A stretch of DNA of 36,100 nt. Source: Gnetum montanum (Eukaryota > Streptophyta > Gnetopsida > Gnetales > Gnetaceae). The translations under genes were made by a program, and so were the position numbers. This document shows positions 1 to 11,310 of this stretch, piece by piece. Each line of letters starts with the position of its first letter. Within the stretch, counting starts at the first letter, position 1. The stretch is from assembly GCA_015680685.1 (NCBI GenBank), contig MNCI01025246.1, positions 1 to 36,100 of the forward strand, given 5' to 3'. The notes beneath the pieces are model-generated. The model saw only the letters and a program-made list of their open reading frames with translations, was not told the DNA's origin and searched no databases.

Positions 1-745
1 ACTATAGTCTTAGTAGCTAAGAAATATGTGAAATTTATCAACAAGCCCACAGTTACATAGATGGAATCATCACCTCTTTGAGTATGAGGTAATCCTATAT
101 TGAAGTCCATTCCCATGGTCTTTCACTTTCATAATGATATGTCATGGGAGTGTAATGAATCACAAGACTTTCATTGATCTATATTTACTTGATCATATAA
201 AAAGTAAGGAGAAAATATCTTTTTAAATTATACCAACAATAAGTATGTCAAAGACTCTAGTGCATCTTCTCACTAACTAGATGCATCTAATATCTACTCA
301 AATATGCCTCATATAGTAATTGATAATGAATAGCAACTAGAAATTATACTTGATCATATCTCTCTACTATACCCTATCCATCCACAATAACTTATCCATT
401 AACTAACATTTTCTATTGTCACTCTTTGTACCAACTCTTCTACTATTGTTACTTTCATATCCTATCATGAAAATTTGACAAAATAATAAGGCTACTAAAT
501 TTATTGTTAATTTTAATTAATTCAATTACCACTTGGTTAGTCCTTTCAAGCCTATACTAGATGGTGTAATTAAAATTTACTAAGATCTTAACCCATCTCC
601 CCTATCACATGTTTAATTATGACTAACTCTTAAGATATTAAAGATTCTTATGATCAATCCATATAGTCACCTACACTTTACAGAGATAATACCACTAGAT
701 ATTTAGAGCAAAGATTAATACTCCCAATTCTAAATCATGAATTGG
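1..745 (-). pseudogene. Chromovirus-type pol fragment: end of RNase H and integrase (decayed, cut by window edge)
   Basis: Reading the minus strand from 745 down gives PIHDLEL, then FALNI, then WYYLC, then IWIDHKNL, the typical end of a Ty3/gypsy RNase H (usual form YPTHDLELAAVVFALK...TDHKSLKY). This is followed by NQVV and a linker, a remnant of the integrase zinc region (YDQVNIDQ for CxQVKxEHQ), and GMDFNIGLPHTQRGDDSIY, the first catalytic block of a chromovirus integrase. The first catalytic Asp codon is at 105-107. The rest of the integrase, any chromodomain and the 3' LTR lie off the left edge. Several in-frame stops make it non-functional. The fragment stops exactly at the LTR of element A (746) and resumes at 13756 with the upstream half of the same RNase H, so A split it. 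Family identity is strong; the exact clade (Tekay/Del-like) is an inference. Confidence 0.85.
741..745. repeat. Left target-site duplication of element A (ATTGG)
   Basis: The five bases before the A LTR are ATTGG; those after it (13756-13760) are ACTAG. Both differ by one transition from ACTGG. The chromovirus reading frame supports ACTGG as the original: its complement CCAGT completes the codons Y-P-V before HDLEL. Confidence 0.65.
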
Positions 746-843
746 TGATAAATCATGGTTCTTTAGGCTATGATATCAAGCATCTAATATTGGAGCCCAT
801 GATACGATGTCAATAATCTAATATCGTTGACATGTGCAAGGCC

Positions 844-850
844 TATAAAT
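844..850 (+). promoter_or_regulatory. TATA box of element A 5' LTR
   Basis: TATAAAT in the context GGCCTATAAATACA. The same context recurs in the 3' LTR (13035-13041), and similar boxes occur at the matching place in the B, C and D LTRs, so it is the likely LTR promoter. Transcription would start about 30 bases downstream. Confidence 0.75.
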
Positions 851-982
851 ACAATAGTTAGGCATAATTTCTAAGAGAGATTTATTCCATAGTAGCTAAA
901 CTCTATGAATTTGTTTACTTGATTTTAGTACCTAGCACTTAGCAATGTATGCCCATAGTATGATATCTTATAATTGAAAAGA

Positions 983-1036
983 GTCTTTATTCATGTGTGA
1001 TGTACCTGGACACATTACATGCTTGAAAATAAAGAT
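983..1036 (+). promoter_or_regulatory. R-region hairpin enclosing the poly(A) signal, element A 5' LTR
   Basis: GTCTTTATT (983-991) can pair with AATAAAGAT (1028-1036), which contains the AATAAA signal. The inner arms CATGT..ATGT and ACAT.ACATG can extend the stem. The same arm pair occurs in all six LTRs of the window. Confidence 0.65.
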
Positions 1037-1602
1037 TCAGATTACTCTACATAATTGAGAATCACTTAGTCTTTATTGTTTTTACTTAGCTTAATTTTTA
1101 CTATGTTCATTAGTTAATGATTTAATTTCAATGAATTTTATAATTATTATCATTAAGTGGAATGAGTATGAATGATCTTAAGCACTTAAGTGTAGCTACT
1201 TGGTAACCTAGTAGTACTATCATTGGGTATGCCTAGTAGTGTGGTACTTGGTAATTATAGTAGTAGTTACATAAATTCCAAGGCATGAATGGAAGGTCAA
1301 GACCATATTCTCATTGCATAGGCTTGATTAGATTTGTTTGATGGCACTTATATTTAGAAAATACTACATTTACTTCATGTTAGCTAGGAGCACTATAGCC
1401 AATACAACACCATCTATCATATACCTCACCATGAGTTAAACCATATTCATTATCTCTACTAACTCATGTGGAAATAAAATGATCATGAACTCTAACCAAT
1501 TACTCATATAATCACATTTCCTTGTCTATGAAATTCCATCAAGATCATGTGTGAACACTCGTATCTCGTATGGTTGGGTGTTGGATTCTCCACCACTCAT
1601 AA

Positions 1603-1621
1603 TTGGTGTCATTGCCAGGGA
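1603..1621 (+). other. Primer binding site of element A (tRNA-Asp type)
   Basis: TTGGTGTCATTGCCAGGGA directly follows the LTR. It matches the plant Athila/Tat primer site TTGGCGCCGTTGCCGGGGA apart from C-to-T and G-to-A changes, mainly at former CpG or CHG sites. Bases 1622-1741 are an untranslated leader with nothing else recognisable. Confidence 0.8.
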
Positions 1622-1741
1622 TGAGTTAATGTTATTCTAAGCAATTGATTTTTCAAAGTTCATTGTATTTGAAACTTAAAGTCAAAACCAACAAACAAAA
1701 GTAAAGCATACTTTTAACTCAAATAATCTAAAAATTATAAT

Positions 1742-4210
1742 ATGGCTTCACATAATGATCAACCATCACCTACCAAGGAGATAAGAAGAAGCAATGATAG
1801 AATTATTGATGAAGAAGAATGAAGGATGCTAATGTAGACATGAATCACTTATGCTTATACTAATCCATACCATCCAGATTTTACTTTCACCTTTCATCAG
1901 GAAAAGTAAATAAGGTGGAGAGACATGCAAGGCAACATAGTCCTACCTCTAGAACATGTATCATTAAACATGTTACAAACTTCTCTAAGGGGAATGCATT
2001 TGGACCAAATTCTAGAAGGGTATCATGTAACTCAACACATGACCAAACCCTATGAACCCACTAAGGAGAAAATGAGAAGAGATGCTTCCATGAACATCAA
2101 ACATATACATAGCAAAGGGAAGTAGACTAACACTTCTATTTTCATAGAAAAACTTGATTCTAATTAATTCATTTCAGAACAACTTCACAGGAACCATGAG
2201 GAGCCTTCAAAGACACCTATCATTAGATTAGAGGAATTTGTCAAAGCCCAACTTCATTCTACTCTAGTAGAGACACATAAGAGGGAGGCTACTGATTCAA
2301 GATACAAGTGGGACTCTAGGCCAAGGGATCTTGCTAAACCTTACAATAGCCACAAAAGAAGAACCAACCAACACTATTCTCTTGCCACCTCATATACCTC
2401 ACCATGATCATCAAATGACTCTAACAGGAGAAGGCACAAGTACCAAGACTTTGATAGGGATAAAAGGTAAACTCATGATCATCATGATAGATATTTAAGG
2501 TATTCTAATTTAGAAGATGAAAAGCATGAAAGAAGGAGAAGAAGAGATAGAAGAGAGGATTAAGAGATATATGAGCATAGAAGGGTTCACTACCACAATA
2601 GAGCACATGAACCCAACCATGATGATGAACCCCTTATTGCACCTCAAAGTATGATAAATTTTCAAGAAGCTATCTACATATTAACCAAGCATGTGATAGA
2701 TAGCCAAATCAAATGACTAGACTTGAAAACTATGCCACGATTTGAAGGTCGTTACAATAGTGATTCCCAACATCATCATTAAGCATTCCACAATGCTTAT
2801 GTCCTTCAAAACATAAAGAGTGATTGGAAAAAATTGAAACTATTTCCTAGAACACTTGTGAAGCAAGAAAAAAGTTAGTATAGGTCACTGGAACTTGAAT
2901 CCATTAGACATTGGAATACCATTCTTGAAATCTTTAATGATAAATATTAGACTTATTCACAAGTGTCAAATCTAAGAAACAAAATCCAAATTTTGAAACA
3001 AGGAGATTATGATACCCTTGATGGATCAATGGGTAGATATTATTCATTATTACATAGATGTATAGACCATGGCTTTTCATCAAAGGAATAGCTTAGGCAC
3101 ATCATAGATGGGCTGAGAAGAAAAACAAGAGAGACCCTTAGGGTTTATGCCCAAGGAAGATTCACAAAATTAACTGTCCATTGGACTCAAGGACTCATTG
3201 ACCAAGTGGCCAAAGAAGAAGGAGAATTCAAAAAGAGAAAATTAGCTAAAGAATAAAATAGAGATCCATAAATTTAGAAGAGAGATGCACATGTGTGTGA
3301 TACCCAAGAGGAAGAAACCTTTAACTAAGTCATTAGAAAAGAGACACTACGAATCGAAAAATCTGTTGCTAATGTAACTACACAAGCAAAAAATATGTAG
3401 GATTTAGTTGATGAAATATGTACAAAAATGTTAGAGGAAAGAATAGAGCAAGCCTTCGTAAGAGGCAAAGATAAAAGAAAGAAGAGAGAACTTGGATGCA
3501 AAGGCAAAGTTGATTCAATAGCTAAGGTCTTAGATACTAGCTCTATAGATGATGAAGGTTGTACTGTGTGTGAGTACAAACATCCTAAGAAATGTTGTTT
3601 GGTTGTGATACATCTTCAAGAAACTGGGACATATGCAATTACCCCAAACTTCTTCAAAAGTAGATGCTCAAACAGTTACCTTATCCTCAAGGCAACTATA
3701 GACAACAACCTCAACTAATGTACTACCCTGGTAGAGCCTTGCCGTAGCCATAGAAGTAATACCATCAGCAATGGAAATAACCTTAAGTGTGGGCCATGCC
3801 ACTACCTCATCAATAATATCCATATCAAAAAATTTATTCTTATGGATACTATGTTCAATGACCTATCTCTCTAGAAAATTATACTATTCAAAGTTCATAG
3901 TATTATCCACCAGAATACCATTGATTGATGCCACCAAGGGCCAATTTAAACTCATACATGTATCCACAAGTAACTAATTTTACAAATCCTATGCCACTAG
4001 CACCACCTCCTATCATGTAGGGGGACTTGCCATCACAACCACAATCAAATAATGCTACAAGGATAGTCAATATGCATGAGGGAATGGTTACTTATGAGTC
4101 TCAACCTAGGAAATGATCATTTTTAGAACAAGTCCAGAAAAGACTCAGTGGATTGGAAACATGTCTAATTCTACTCCATCCACATCAAGTCCTTAATGTA
4201 GCAAGCCTTT
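1742..4210 (+). pseudogene. gag: gag of element A (decayed)
   Basis: One frame can be followed from ATG (1742, MASHNDQPSP) to about 3718 across many in-frame stops, then on in neighbouring frames to about 4200. In order: an N-terminal block with TFTFHQEK and GNIVLPLE; a region rich in Arg, Asp, His and Glu (about 2410-2640); a capsid-like part (about 2720-3200) with MPRFEG, AFHNAYVLQNIKSDWKKLKLFPR and HIIDGLRRKTRETLRVYAQGRF; a charged coiled-coil-like stretch (about 3380-3530); a short zinc knuckle CTVCEYKHPKKC at 3560-3595; and a Pro/Gln/Tyr-rich tail. The same blocks occur in elements B and D, which confirms the reading. Gag would package the element RNA in cytoplasmic particles; this copy cannot make a full protein. 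Confidence 0.85.
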
Positions 4211-4317
4211 GATTTCATTAGGTTCAAACTTCACAACTCTCATTATTACACAAACATCAACTCATTGGATCAAGGTAAGGGGTCTCTCACTAAAAAACAA
4301 TAATCCAAGAAGTCCCT

Positions 4318-4600
4318 TGATTTATCTCCAAATTGCAAGATAAAAATTGTGCAAATATATATTAGATTCTAGGTCTAGAATAAATTCTATATCTCAAGAC
4401 ATGTACTAGACCTAGAACCTTCCACCACCAAAGAAAAGTAACATTCATATAGAGATTGTAGACCAGTCAATCATGATTCCACTTGGATAGGTGGATGATG
4501 TGATTATCACTATCAGTGGCTAGTCCTATCATGCTGATTTTCTAGTTATTCATGTGGGAAAAACAAAGGAGAATTCCAAATTATCATGGGAAGATGAATT
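4318..4600 (+). pseudogene. pol: Aspartic protease region of element A pol (decayed)
   Basis: The frame starting at 4359 reads ILDSRSRINSISQDMY, then KKSNIHIEIVDQSIMIPLG and SYHADFLVIHVG. Element B has the same block as LLDLGSNANLISHEMY, the D-L-G-S form of retropepsin seen in Athila elements. The active-site Asp codon is kept at 4365-4367, but the next two residues have changed (DLGS to DSRS). In-frame stops interrupt it. The enzyme would cut the Gag-Pol polyprotein. Confidence 0.72.
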
Positions 4601-4899
4601 CAAAATCATGCATAGACAAAGGGTTCCATGTATCAAATACAATAATCAAGGATGCAATTATGTGCAAAAAATTTAGGTTATTAAACAAAAAGAGACTAAG
4701 GCATGCAATCAATGTGTAGAAACAAGATGTATGCAAAATTAACTATATGCAGCAGCCACCCAATGAGAGGGCACCTAATGGCCGATTACTAGTGAAGAAA
4801 TTAAATCTAATAAGTACATAAAACCAGAAGAATAGATCATTAGTACCTACATTGCAGAAATAGATAAGTTGGAATAGCTAAGGAAAAGGCCCTCTTACC

Positions 4900-6450
4900 C
4901 TCAAAATAATTAGGAGGAAGAAATAGAATGGGGACACTTGAAAATCCCAAACACAATGGAATTGGAACAATTGGAATTGAAAGCCTTATTAGTAACATGA
5001 GAACATGCATTTCTAAACAACAAGTGGTAATTATCAACACTAATCTAGACAAAGAGAAAAAAGAGAAACTACTGGAAGTGCTCAATAGATGGTCTGCAGT
5101 GTTCATGTGGTCTTATGATGAAATCATAGGAATTGATCCATGAATTTGTCAACATCAGATTTATACTGATCTTGCAATTAAACCAAAATGCCAACCTTGA
5201 CAAAGGTTTAATCCTAAACTCAAGGAGGTAGTCAAGCAAGAGTTGAAAAATTTGCTGAAGGTAGAATTCATTTATCCAATTACAAATAGTGAGTGAGTAA
5301 GTCCTTTGGTAATAGTTCCAAAGAAGGGAGGCAATGACACATCTACATTGACTTCTAGATATTGAATTCAATAACATTTAAGGATCATTTTTCACTACCA
5401 TTTGTTGATCAAGTCTTGGATACAATTTCAAGACATGAATATTACAGTTTTTTGGATGGGTACAATGGATACAATTAAATCTGCATTACACCCAAAGACC
5501 AAGAGAAGACCATGTTCACTAGCCCATGGGGAACATTTACTTACAGAAAAATGCCTTTTGATATTTGTAGTGCATAAGAAACCTTCTAGAGACCAGTCCT
5601 AAGTATCTTCCAGAAGAAAATAAGCAATGGTATTGAAGTTTTTATGGATGATTTCTCCACATATGGCCTGGATTTCAAACAAGCACTAGACTAGCTAAAG
5701 TAGGTACTTAAACAATGTGTTGAAACCAATTTAAAGATCAACTAGAAAAAGAGTCATCTTATGGTCTAGGAAGACATAGTGTTGGGATACAAAATCTTCC
5801 AAAGGGATATAAAGGTAGATCCTAAAAAACTCAAAGTCATCCAAAACATCACTCAATGGTCACATATAGTAAAAGATGTAAGATCCATTTTGGGCCATAT
5901 GAGATATTATAGAAGATTTATTGAAAACTTTTCAAAAATAGCCAAAATATGGGTAGAACTCACAAAGAAGGATGCACACTTCAAGTGGACTAAGCCATGT
6001 GAAAAAACTACTAAAGCCTTGAAACATAAGTTAATTGAGATACCAATACTCCAAGCTCTAGATTGGGCAAGGCCTTTTTATATCATGACTGATGCTTCCA
6101 ATTATGCACTTGGCATAGTACTAACACAACTTGATGATAAAAAAATACACCATATTACATACATTATGCTAGAAAGAGCATCATTGGAGCATAACTAAAT
6201 TATACCACCACTGAAAAGGAGCTAATGACCATGGTGTATGTGCTAGAAAATTGAGACATTATGTGCACAGTTACTAAATATATGTCTGCATTTATCATAG
6301 TGCCATTCAATTTTTAATGAACAAGCCAATGATTAGTCCTAGAGTGATAAGATAACTTTTGATTCTTCAAGATTTTGACATAACAATGCTTAATAAAAAA
6401 GGGTCAAAATTTTTTGTAGTTGATCATTTATCAAGGTTGAAATGGGATAT
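4900..6450 (+). pseudogene. pol: Reverse transcriptase and RNase H of element A (decayed)
   Basis: A linker (LLEVLNRWSAVFMWSYDEIIGIDP, split by frames, about 5060-5140) leads to NPKLKEVVKQELKNLL, YPITNSE and SPLVIVPKKGG (about 5205-5330), KDHFSLPFVDQVLD (about 5380-5430) and SPWGTFTYRKMPF (about 5519-5561). The catalytic FMDDF is at 5641-5655, both Asp codons intact. Next come DVRSILGHMRYYRRFIENFSK (about 5875-5938) and the RNase H block FYIMTDASNYALGIVLTQ (about 6076-6130). The longest stop-free piece is 5779-6198. The order and wording match Athila-type RT-RNase H. Stops and at least one frameshift break it. It would copy the element RNA into DNA inside the particle. Confidence 0.88.
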
Positions 6451-6479
6451 AGATAATTGAGTAGAACTTTTGTTAGATT

Positions 6480-7770
6480 AATTTCCTAATGAGGACTTAT
6501 TTACTAAGAAAATAAAGGCTGTAGACTCACTAGGGAAGCCATGGACCACAAAATACTTATCTTATAACATAAGACATTCCTATTTAATGGAGTAGAAAAC
6601 AAGAACAATTCCTTCATAAAGCCAAATAGTACATGGAAATCAATGGTAACCTATATAGGATTTGTGCAAATGGACTTGTTAGATGGTGTGTACCAAATCA
6701 TGACTAGAAAAGAGCTTTAAAAGATGCCCATGAAGGTCCATGTGGTGGCCACTATGTAGGATATAGAATGACGCTTAAAGTACTAATGGTGGGCTAGTTT
6801 TTCCCTATGCTATTCAAAGATGCTTTCATGTTTGCACAATCTTGCAAATGCTACCAAAGGGACAGAAGAATTATAGCCAAATATGAAGGACCACAATACT
6901 AGATATAGTTACTAGAGCCTTTTGATACTTGTCGAATTGATTTCATGGGGCCTATTCAATCGATGTCAAACAAAAAAGCATACATTATTATGACTATGGA
7001 TTATTGCACAAAGTAGGCAGAGATAGTAGCAGTGAAGGATTGTATAAGAAAAATAGCAACCAAGGTTTTTCAATAACATTTGGTGAACCAATTTGGAGTA
7101 TCCAGAATGCTTATATTAGATAATGGGACCCACTTCACTAGTGTTACCTTTAAGAAACTCATGTAAAAACTTGGGGTTATCCATAAATTAACAATAACAT
7201 AGCATCCCCAAGAAAATGGTCAAGTTGAAGTCACTAACCATGAAATTACTAGAATACTCACTAGGATGATTAGTAGGTTTAGATGTGATTGGAGTATGAA
7301 ATTAAAAGATGCTCTATGGATGTATAGAACATCCTAAAAGTTACCTATAGGATACACACCATATGATTTTATGGCAAGTTACCAACACTCCCAAGCCAAG
7401 TAGATCTTCACACTTTAGCTACTACCAATGAACTTGACCTCAATTTGAGTTTAGCCTAAATGAATGTCTAATGAATTTGAATATTTTAGATTAGAATTAG
7501 CTAGTAGCACTTATGGGTAGTGAAGTCCATAAGAATTACTTGAAACTGAGGCATGATTCATGGATAGGGAATGTAACTATAAAAATAGGTGATAAGTTCA
7601 TTTATTACAATCCTAATCATTTGCCCCAAAAGGCTAAGTTTTAGACATTTTGGGAGGGACCCTACATTGTACATGTTACTTATCCATCTAGTGTCCTTCA
7701 TATTCATCATCCATCTAGCCCACATAAGCTTATCCTTGTCAACATCTAACAAGTCAAACCATATTATGAT
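6480..7770 (+). pseudogene. pol: Integrase of element A (decayed, catalytic triad still in register)
   Basis: The N-terminal zinc finger is visible as HEGPCGGH (6729-6752) and SCKCYQR, where the last Cys has become Tyr. The core keeps all three catalytic codons in one frame: Asp in RIDFMGPI at 6939-6941, Asp in LDNGTHF at 7119-7121, and Glu in ENGQVEV at 7227-7229. The last two are 36 codons apart, the standard D,D-35-E spacing. A C-terminal WEGPYIV block (about 7650-7675, GPY/F type) ends near QVKPYYDY (about 7750-7775). Many in-frame TAG and TAA codons abolish it. It would insert the DNA copy into the host genome. Confidence 0.87.
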
Positions 7771-9289
7771 TATTCAAAGGAATCTACCCAACCTACTCAC
7801 TAGTCTTCCACTTGTTCTATCTTCCATTTTCCTAATCTCTATAATAGTTGTGGGGGAGTCCATTTAAAACCATAGGTACCTTATTGATTTTTCTATTTTT
7901 TTTACAATTCTTTCCATCTTTTCAGATTCTTTGATATTCTCTTATTTTTTTATGCTTTTCCATTTCTTTAATTTTTCATTCTTTATAATTTTTCATAATT
8001 TTTATTATCTTTTCCATTTCTTTAATATTTTTTTTAAAACCCTTTGTAAATAATTTTGATTACAAATGAGACATTCAAATAAAGGCAAGATGTAGCCTAA
8101 TAAAGTGAAGAGTTCCCTATTTTATTGAGTCATGAGAGACTAATTATTTGCCTAGTGAGCCCACATCATCCATCCACCCATTCCATTAATAAGAGGTTCT
8201 TACCATGGCCATAATAATATTCTTTTCCATAATACAACTAAGAATAAACTTGTGATCAGTAAGCCTGGGCAGAAAAGTGAAGAACCAATAGGAAATGAAG
8301 AGGGTGTAACATCAAGAGGTTTTATGGATTTCTTTGGATTACTATTGCAATGTTCTATCATGTTACTAAGGTTGTATTATATCCTTGTAGATCTAAAAAA
8401 AATGGAAGTAAGAGTAAAATAAGTGCTGCCTTAAAGGTTGACACAAATAACAAATGAAAGGACACAAAATAAATTTTGGGGGGTCCCACTAAAAAGACAT
8501 GTTACCAATGCTTGAAGGTAGGTGACTTCTCAAGAACCTAAAAAAATAAACAAGTTCCATGAATAAACTCCTCCCTTGGACAATACACCAAGTGACGATA
8601 CTCTTTGCAACATTGATAGTCTAACAATTGTAATTCCAAGAGATGACATGATGCGATGTCATTGGATGTGGTCTAGAGTTGGTTTGAATCTTGGAAAAAA
8701 AGGCTAATGATTACCTTAACCACTAATAAAACACAAGAATTCATTATGCCTACAGTAGAACACCTCACAACCTGATTTTTGCAATTCCTTCTAAGCTAAT
8801 TTCATCTCATTATTTGAATAATAATAACTTATGATTTTGTGTAACATAGAGTTATTTTTCCAATTTTATGGTACTAAAATATGTGATTTTCTAAACTAGT
8901 ATTCATTATATCCAACTCCTTAAGTGCCTAAGAACACTTTTAGGCATGGTTATACAAGGGCATTAACGGCTAGAGCTTGCCTTGGGGAGGACCCACTTGT
9001 ATAGCTATTGTATCTTATACCTTCCAAGTAATTCCACATCATCTTAAACCTTCCAAACAATGATAAAAACTTTCCATATCATTTCAAAATATCCATTCTA
9101 CAAATATGACTTCATTACCCTTCTTAGTCAACTTATGAACTTTTCTTGCCCATTATTCCTTCTCTATGAACTTCAAATGACAATTTTTTTGAAACAATTA
9201 TGCATATTTTTATCATCTAAACCCTCTAAGCCACCTTAAAACCTTTCAAAGATCCAAAAGAATTAAATTTTACAATTAGAACCTTCTGA

Positions 9290-9405
9290 TAGATGAATTT
9301 TCTAGGGTTTTGATATCAGGTCACCGATATCAAATCTTCCTCAATATTGGATCCCTAATTTTAGATCCTTGATATTGGGTCCCTCAAAATCTATATATTT
9401 TGGTG
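9290..9405 (+). promoter_or_regulatory. U3-like, promoter-like segment inside element A
   Basis: TTGATATCAGG, CCGATATCAAAT, CAATATTGGATCCCTAA, TTTAGATCC and TTGATATTGGGTCCC follow one another, then CTATATATT (about 9391-9399). The same words occur in the U3 of the element C LTR (TATTGGATCCCTAATATTAGAT, CTTGATATTAGACCC) and, more weakly, in the A LTRs. Downstream sequence does not match R or U5, so this is not a whole LTR. It lies in the part of the spacer missing from C. Promoter activity is an inference. Confidence 0.45.
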
Positions 9406-9551
9406 GGACTTAGAAAATTTTTCATACTTCATCATTTGATGTAAGGAATATTTTTTCAATTTTCTTATGTGAAAAAGAGATTTAACGTCCTAGTTTTTCT
9501 AGGTCATAACTTGATCACTATTGCTTTGATTTTCGTGTTTTTTGAACCCAT

Positions 9552-9737
9552 TTGATCATGGAGTGTTTAATAGGAGGTGGCAGGGGTTTTACAAGTGAGG
9601 AAAATCTAAGCCAAGTTTTTGAAAAATCCGAACACCCAGAAGGTATTTTAAAGGATAAGTATGAAGAAAAAGTTGAGATCTTTAAGAATAAATCAATCCT
9701 ACTAATGCGAAAAAACTTACATAAACCATTAATATAA
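9552..9737 (+). CDS. Short uninterrupted ORF of unknown function in the element A spacer
   Basis: Sixty-one codons from ATG at 9552 (a second ATG at 9558) to a TAA, beginning MIMECLIGGGRGF and continuing with a charged Lys/Glu-rich part (SEENLSQVFEKSEHPEG, KDKYEEKVEIFKNKS). I do not recognise it. It lies about 150 bases after a promoter-like segment with TATATATT, in a stretch absent from element C. It has no stop while all ORFs around it are broken, but an open frame of this length can arise by chance in AT-rich DNA. It could be a remnant of captured sequence or simply random. Confidence 0.2.
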   Translation: MIMECLIGGGRGFTSEENLSQVFEKSEHPEGILKDKYEEKVEIFKNKSILLMRKNLHKPLI

Positions 9738-11215
9738 GAAAGTCATACATAAAGACAAATTGAATAATTGTGAGGAATTATAAGAATGCTATCACCTATG
9801 GAATAAATTTTTAAAAATTCTTCTAACTCTGCAATCATGATAAACTAATAACTTAATGAAACTAAGGGTATGAGTAAGGTATAAATGCATTAAGAACACA
9901 TGGAAATTCCTTAGTAATTTTGAAATCTTAATGATTAGAGATGGCCCCAAAAAGAGGAGGAGCACAAGGAAGGCCATTGAAAGGAGGAAGCAAATAATAA
10001 ATGGGTCAAGGAAGAGGCCGAAATGGAGGACAAGACCTAGGACATGAGGATCAAGAAGCCTAATCATTTAGCAGTCATCAAGAAATTTCCACTATGGGAA
10101 AATTGGCCCAAGGAGAGGCAACAACAACACAAGAGTAAGGATAATGCCTCATGTTGTCACATGACTACCTCCAAGCCATCCAAGAAAGATCCATCATGAC
10201 CATGGTTCATCGTAGATATGAACTTTGACCCATTCATGACATTTTTTCTTAAAATGGTTAAGATATAACTCCAAGCATCAACACTATGACCAATTCTATC
10301 AGAAAGTGTTGAACGGTATCTTGGGAAAACATAGAAATTTTGGCACAACAAGGAAGAGGATACTATTGTCAATATTGGAGGAATTTTAGTCTCATTCTCA
10401 ATTAAGGAAATTGTAGAAGCTTTAAATATACCAAATGAAGGGGCAAGGTTAGCATATCTATCCATCCAATTTGATATTGAAAATAGAAAGTTATGGTTGA
10501 AATAGGCTTATGGCAAAGAAGATAAAGGCTACAATGAACTAACTCTATAGGAGATGATATACTTTAAAATTGACAACTATCATTTGTTCCCAACAAAAGG
10601 AATTAATAAATTATCAACTTATGTGGTTAGATGAAGTGCAATTCTAATTGATAAGTACAATGCCTTATCAGGAAACTATGCAAGTGAGCTGGAATCCTAT
10701 GATACACCAATGATGTTCCTAGCAGAGCCTAGAATGCTTCATATGCCAAGTTACTCAAGCGAACATCACCCAAGAAAGATCAAGGTGATGAAGAAGAACT
10801 AGAAAAAGAATAGGATCAAGAGCAAGATTAATAAAAAGATCAATAAGTAGGGCCTAGTAGCCAATGACAAGGGAAGAAACAATTGCAAGTTCTACCACCA
10901 CCACCACCATAGGACTATTGACCACTGATGATCCATCTATAGCAAATCATAGAAATAATCAACTAGGAAACTAGAGAAGAGGCCAATTTATACAAGGTGA
11001 TTTATAGTATCATAAGACCCATAGTTTTAGCTAATCCCACAAGTGGATAGATGTCATTATAGTTAGGAGGATAGGTATGGTCACAATAGATCTTTGGGAA
11101 TGCTACATTGTTCCAAGTGATGTTAGAGATAGGAGAGGGAGCCAAAATAGTGGTAATGCAACACCAAGATGTGACTGGAGTAGATCACATGAAAGAGTCA
11201 TTCAATGTACCTATT

Positions 11216-11310
11216 ATACCACTTATAGAACTTGCTAGAAGCAAAGATGCATAGCTGCTAGCNATACCACTTATAGAACTTGCTAGAAGCAAAGATGCAT
11301 AGCTGCTAGC
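11216..11310. other. Contig join at N 11263 with unmerged 47-bp overlap
   Basis: Bases 11216-11262 and 11264-11310 are the same 47-base sequence on either side of a single N. This is best explained as two contig ends that overlap but were not merged, not as a biological repeat. Confidence 0.9.

Larger units (their letters stand above)
746..1602 (+). repeat. 5' LTR of element A
   Basis: It aligns along its length with 12909-13755. The 3' copy begins TGATGA and ends TCATCA; this copy has decayed to TGATAA and TCATAA. U3 (746 to about 875) carries GATATC- and ATATTGG-type motifs, with a TATAAAT box at 844-850. R holds the poly(A) hairpin (983-1036). U5 holds three copies of the TTGGTAAYCCYAGTAGT-like motif (about 1199-1256). 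It is followed directly by the primer binding site. Confidence 0.88.
7870..9940 (+). other. Non-coding spacer between pol and the third ORF of element A
   Basis: About 2 kb without pol or gag similarity. It begins with a T-rich tract (about 7880-8040) containing TTTCCATCTTTTCAG, which looks like a 3' splice site. Element B has a matching T-rich tract at the same place (21660-21860, complement). Bases about 8780-9060 and 9790-9940 align with the spacer of element C (32265-32879, minus). The part between, about 9060-9790, is absent from C. Immediately before the ORF start is TTAATGATTAGAG then ATG. Bases 8041-8780 show nothing further recognisable. Confidence 0.6.

Noticed and set aside
4840-5377. 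Minus-strand open frames of 88 and 102 codons
   Set aside because: Antisense to the element A protease-RT linker; the sense strand carries recognisable RT blocks.
8460-8485. TTTTGGGGGGTCCC in the element A spacer as a second (central) polypurine tract
   Set aside because: No matching tract was found in elements B or C, and the purine run is short.
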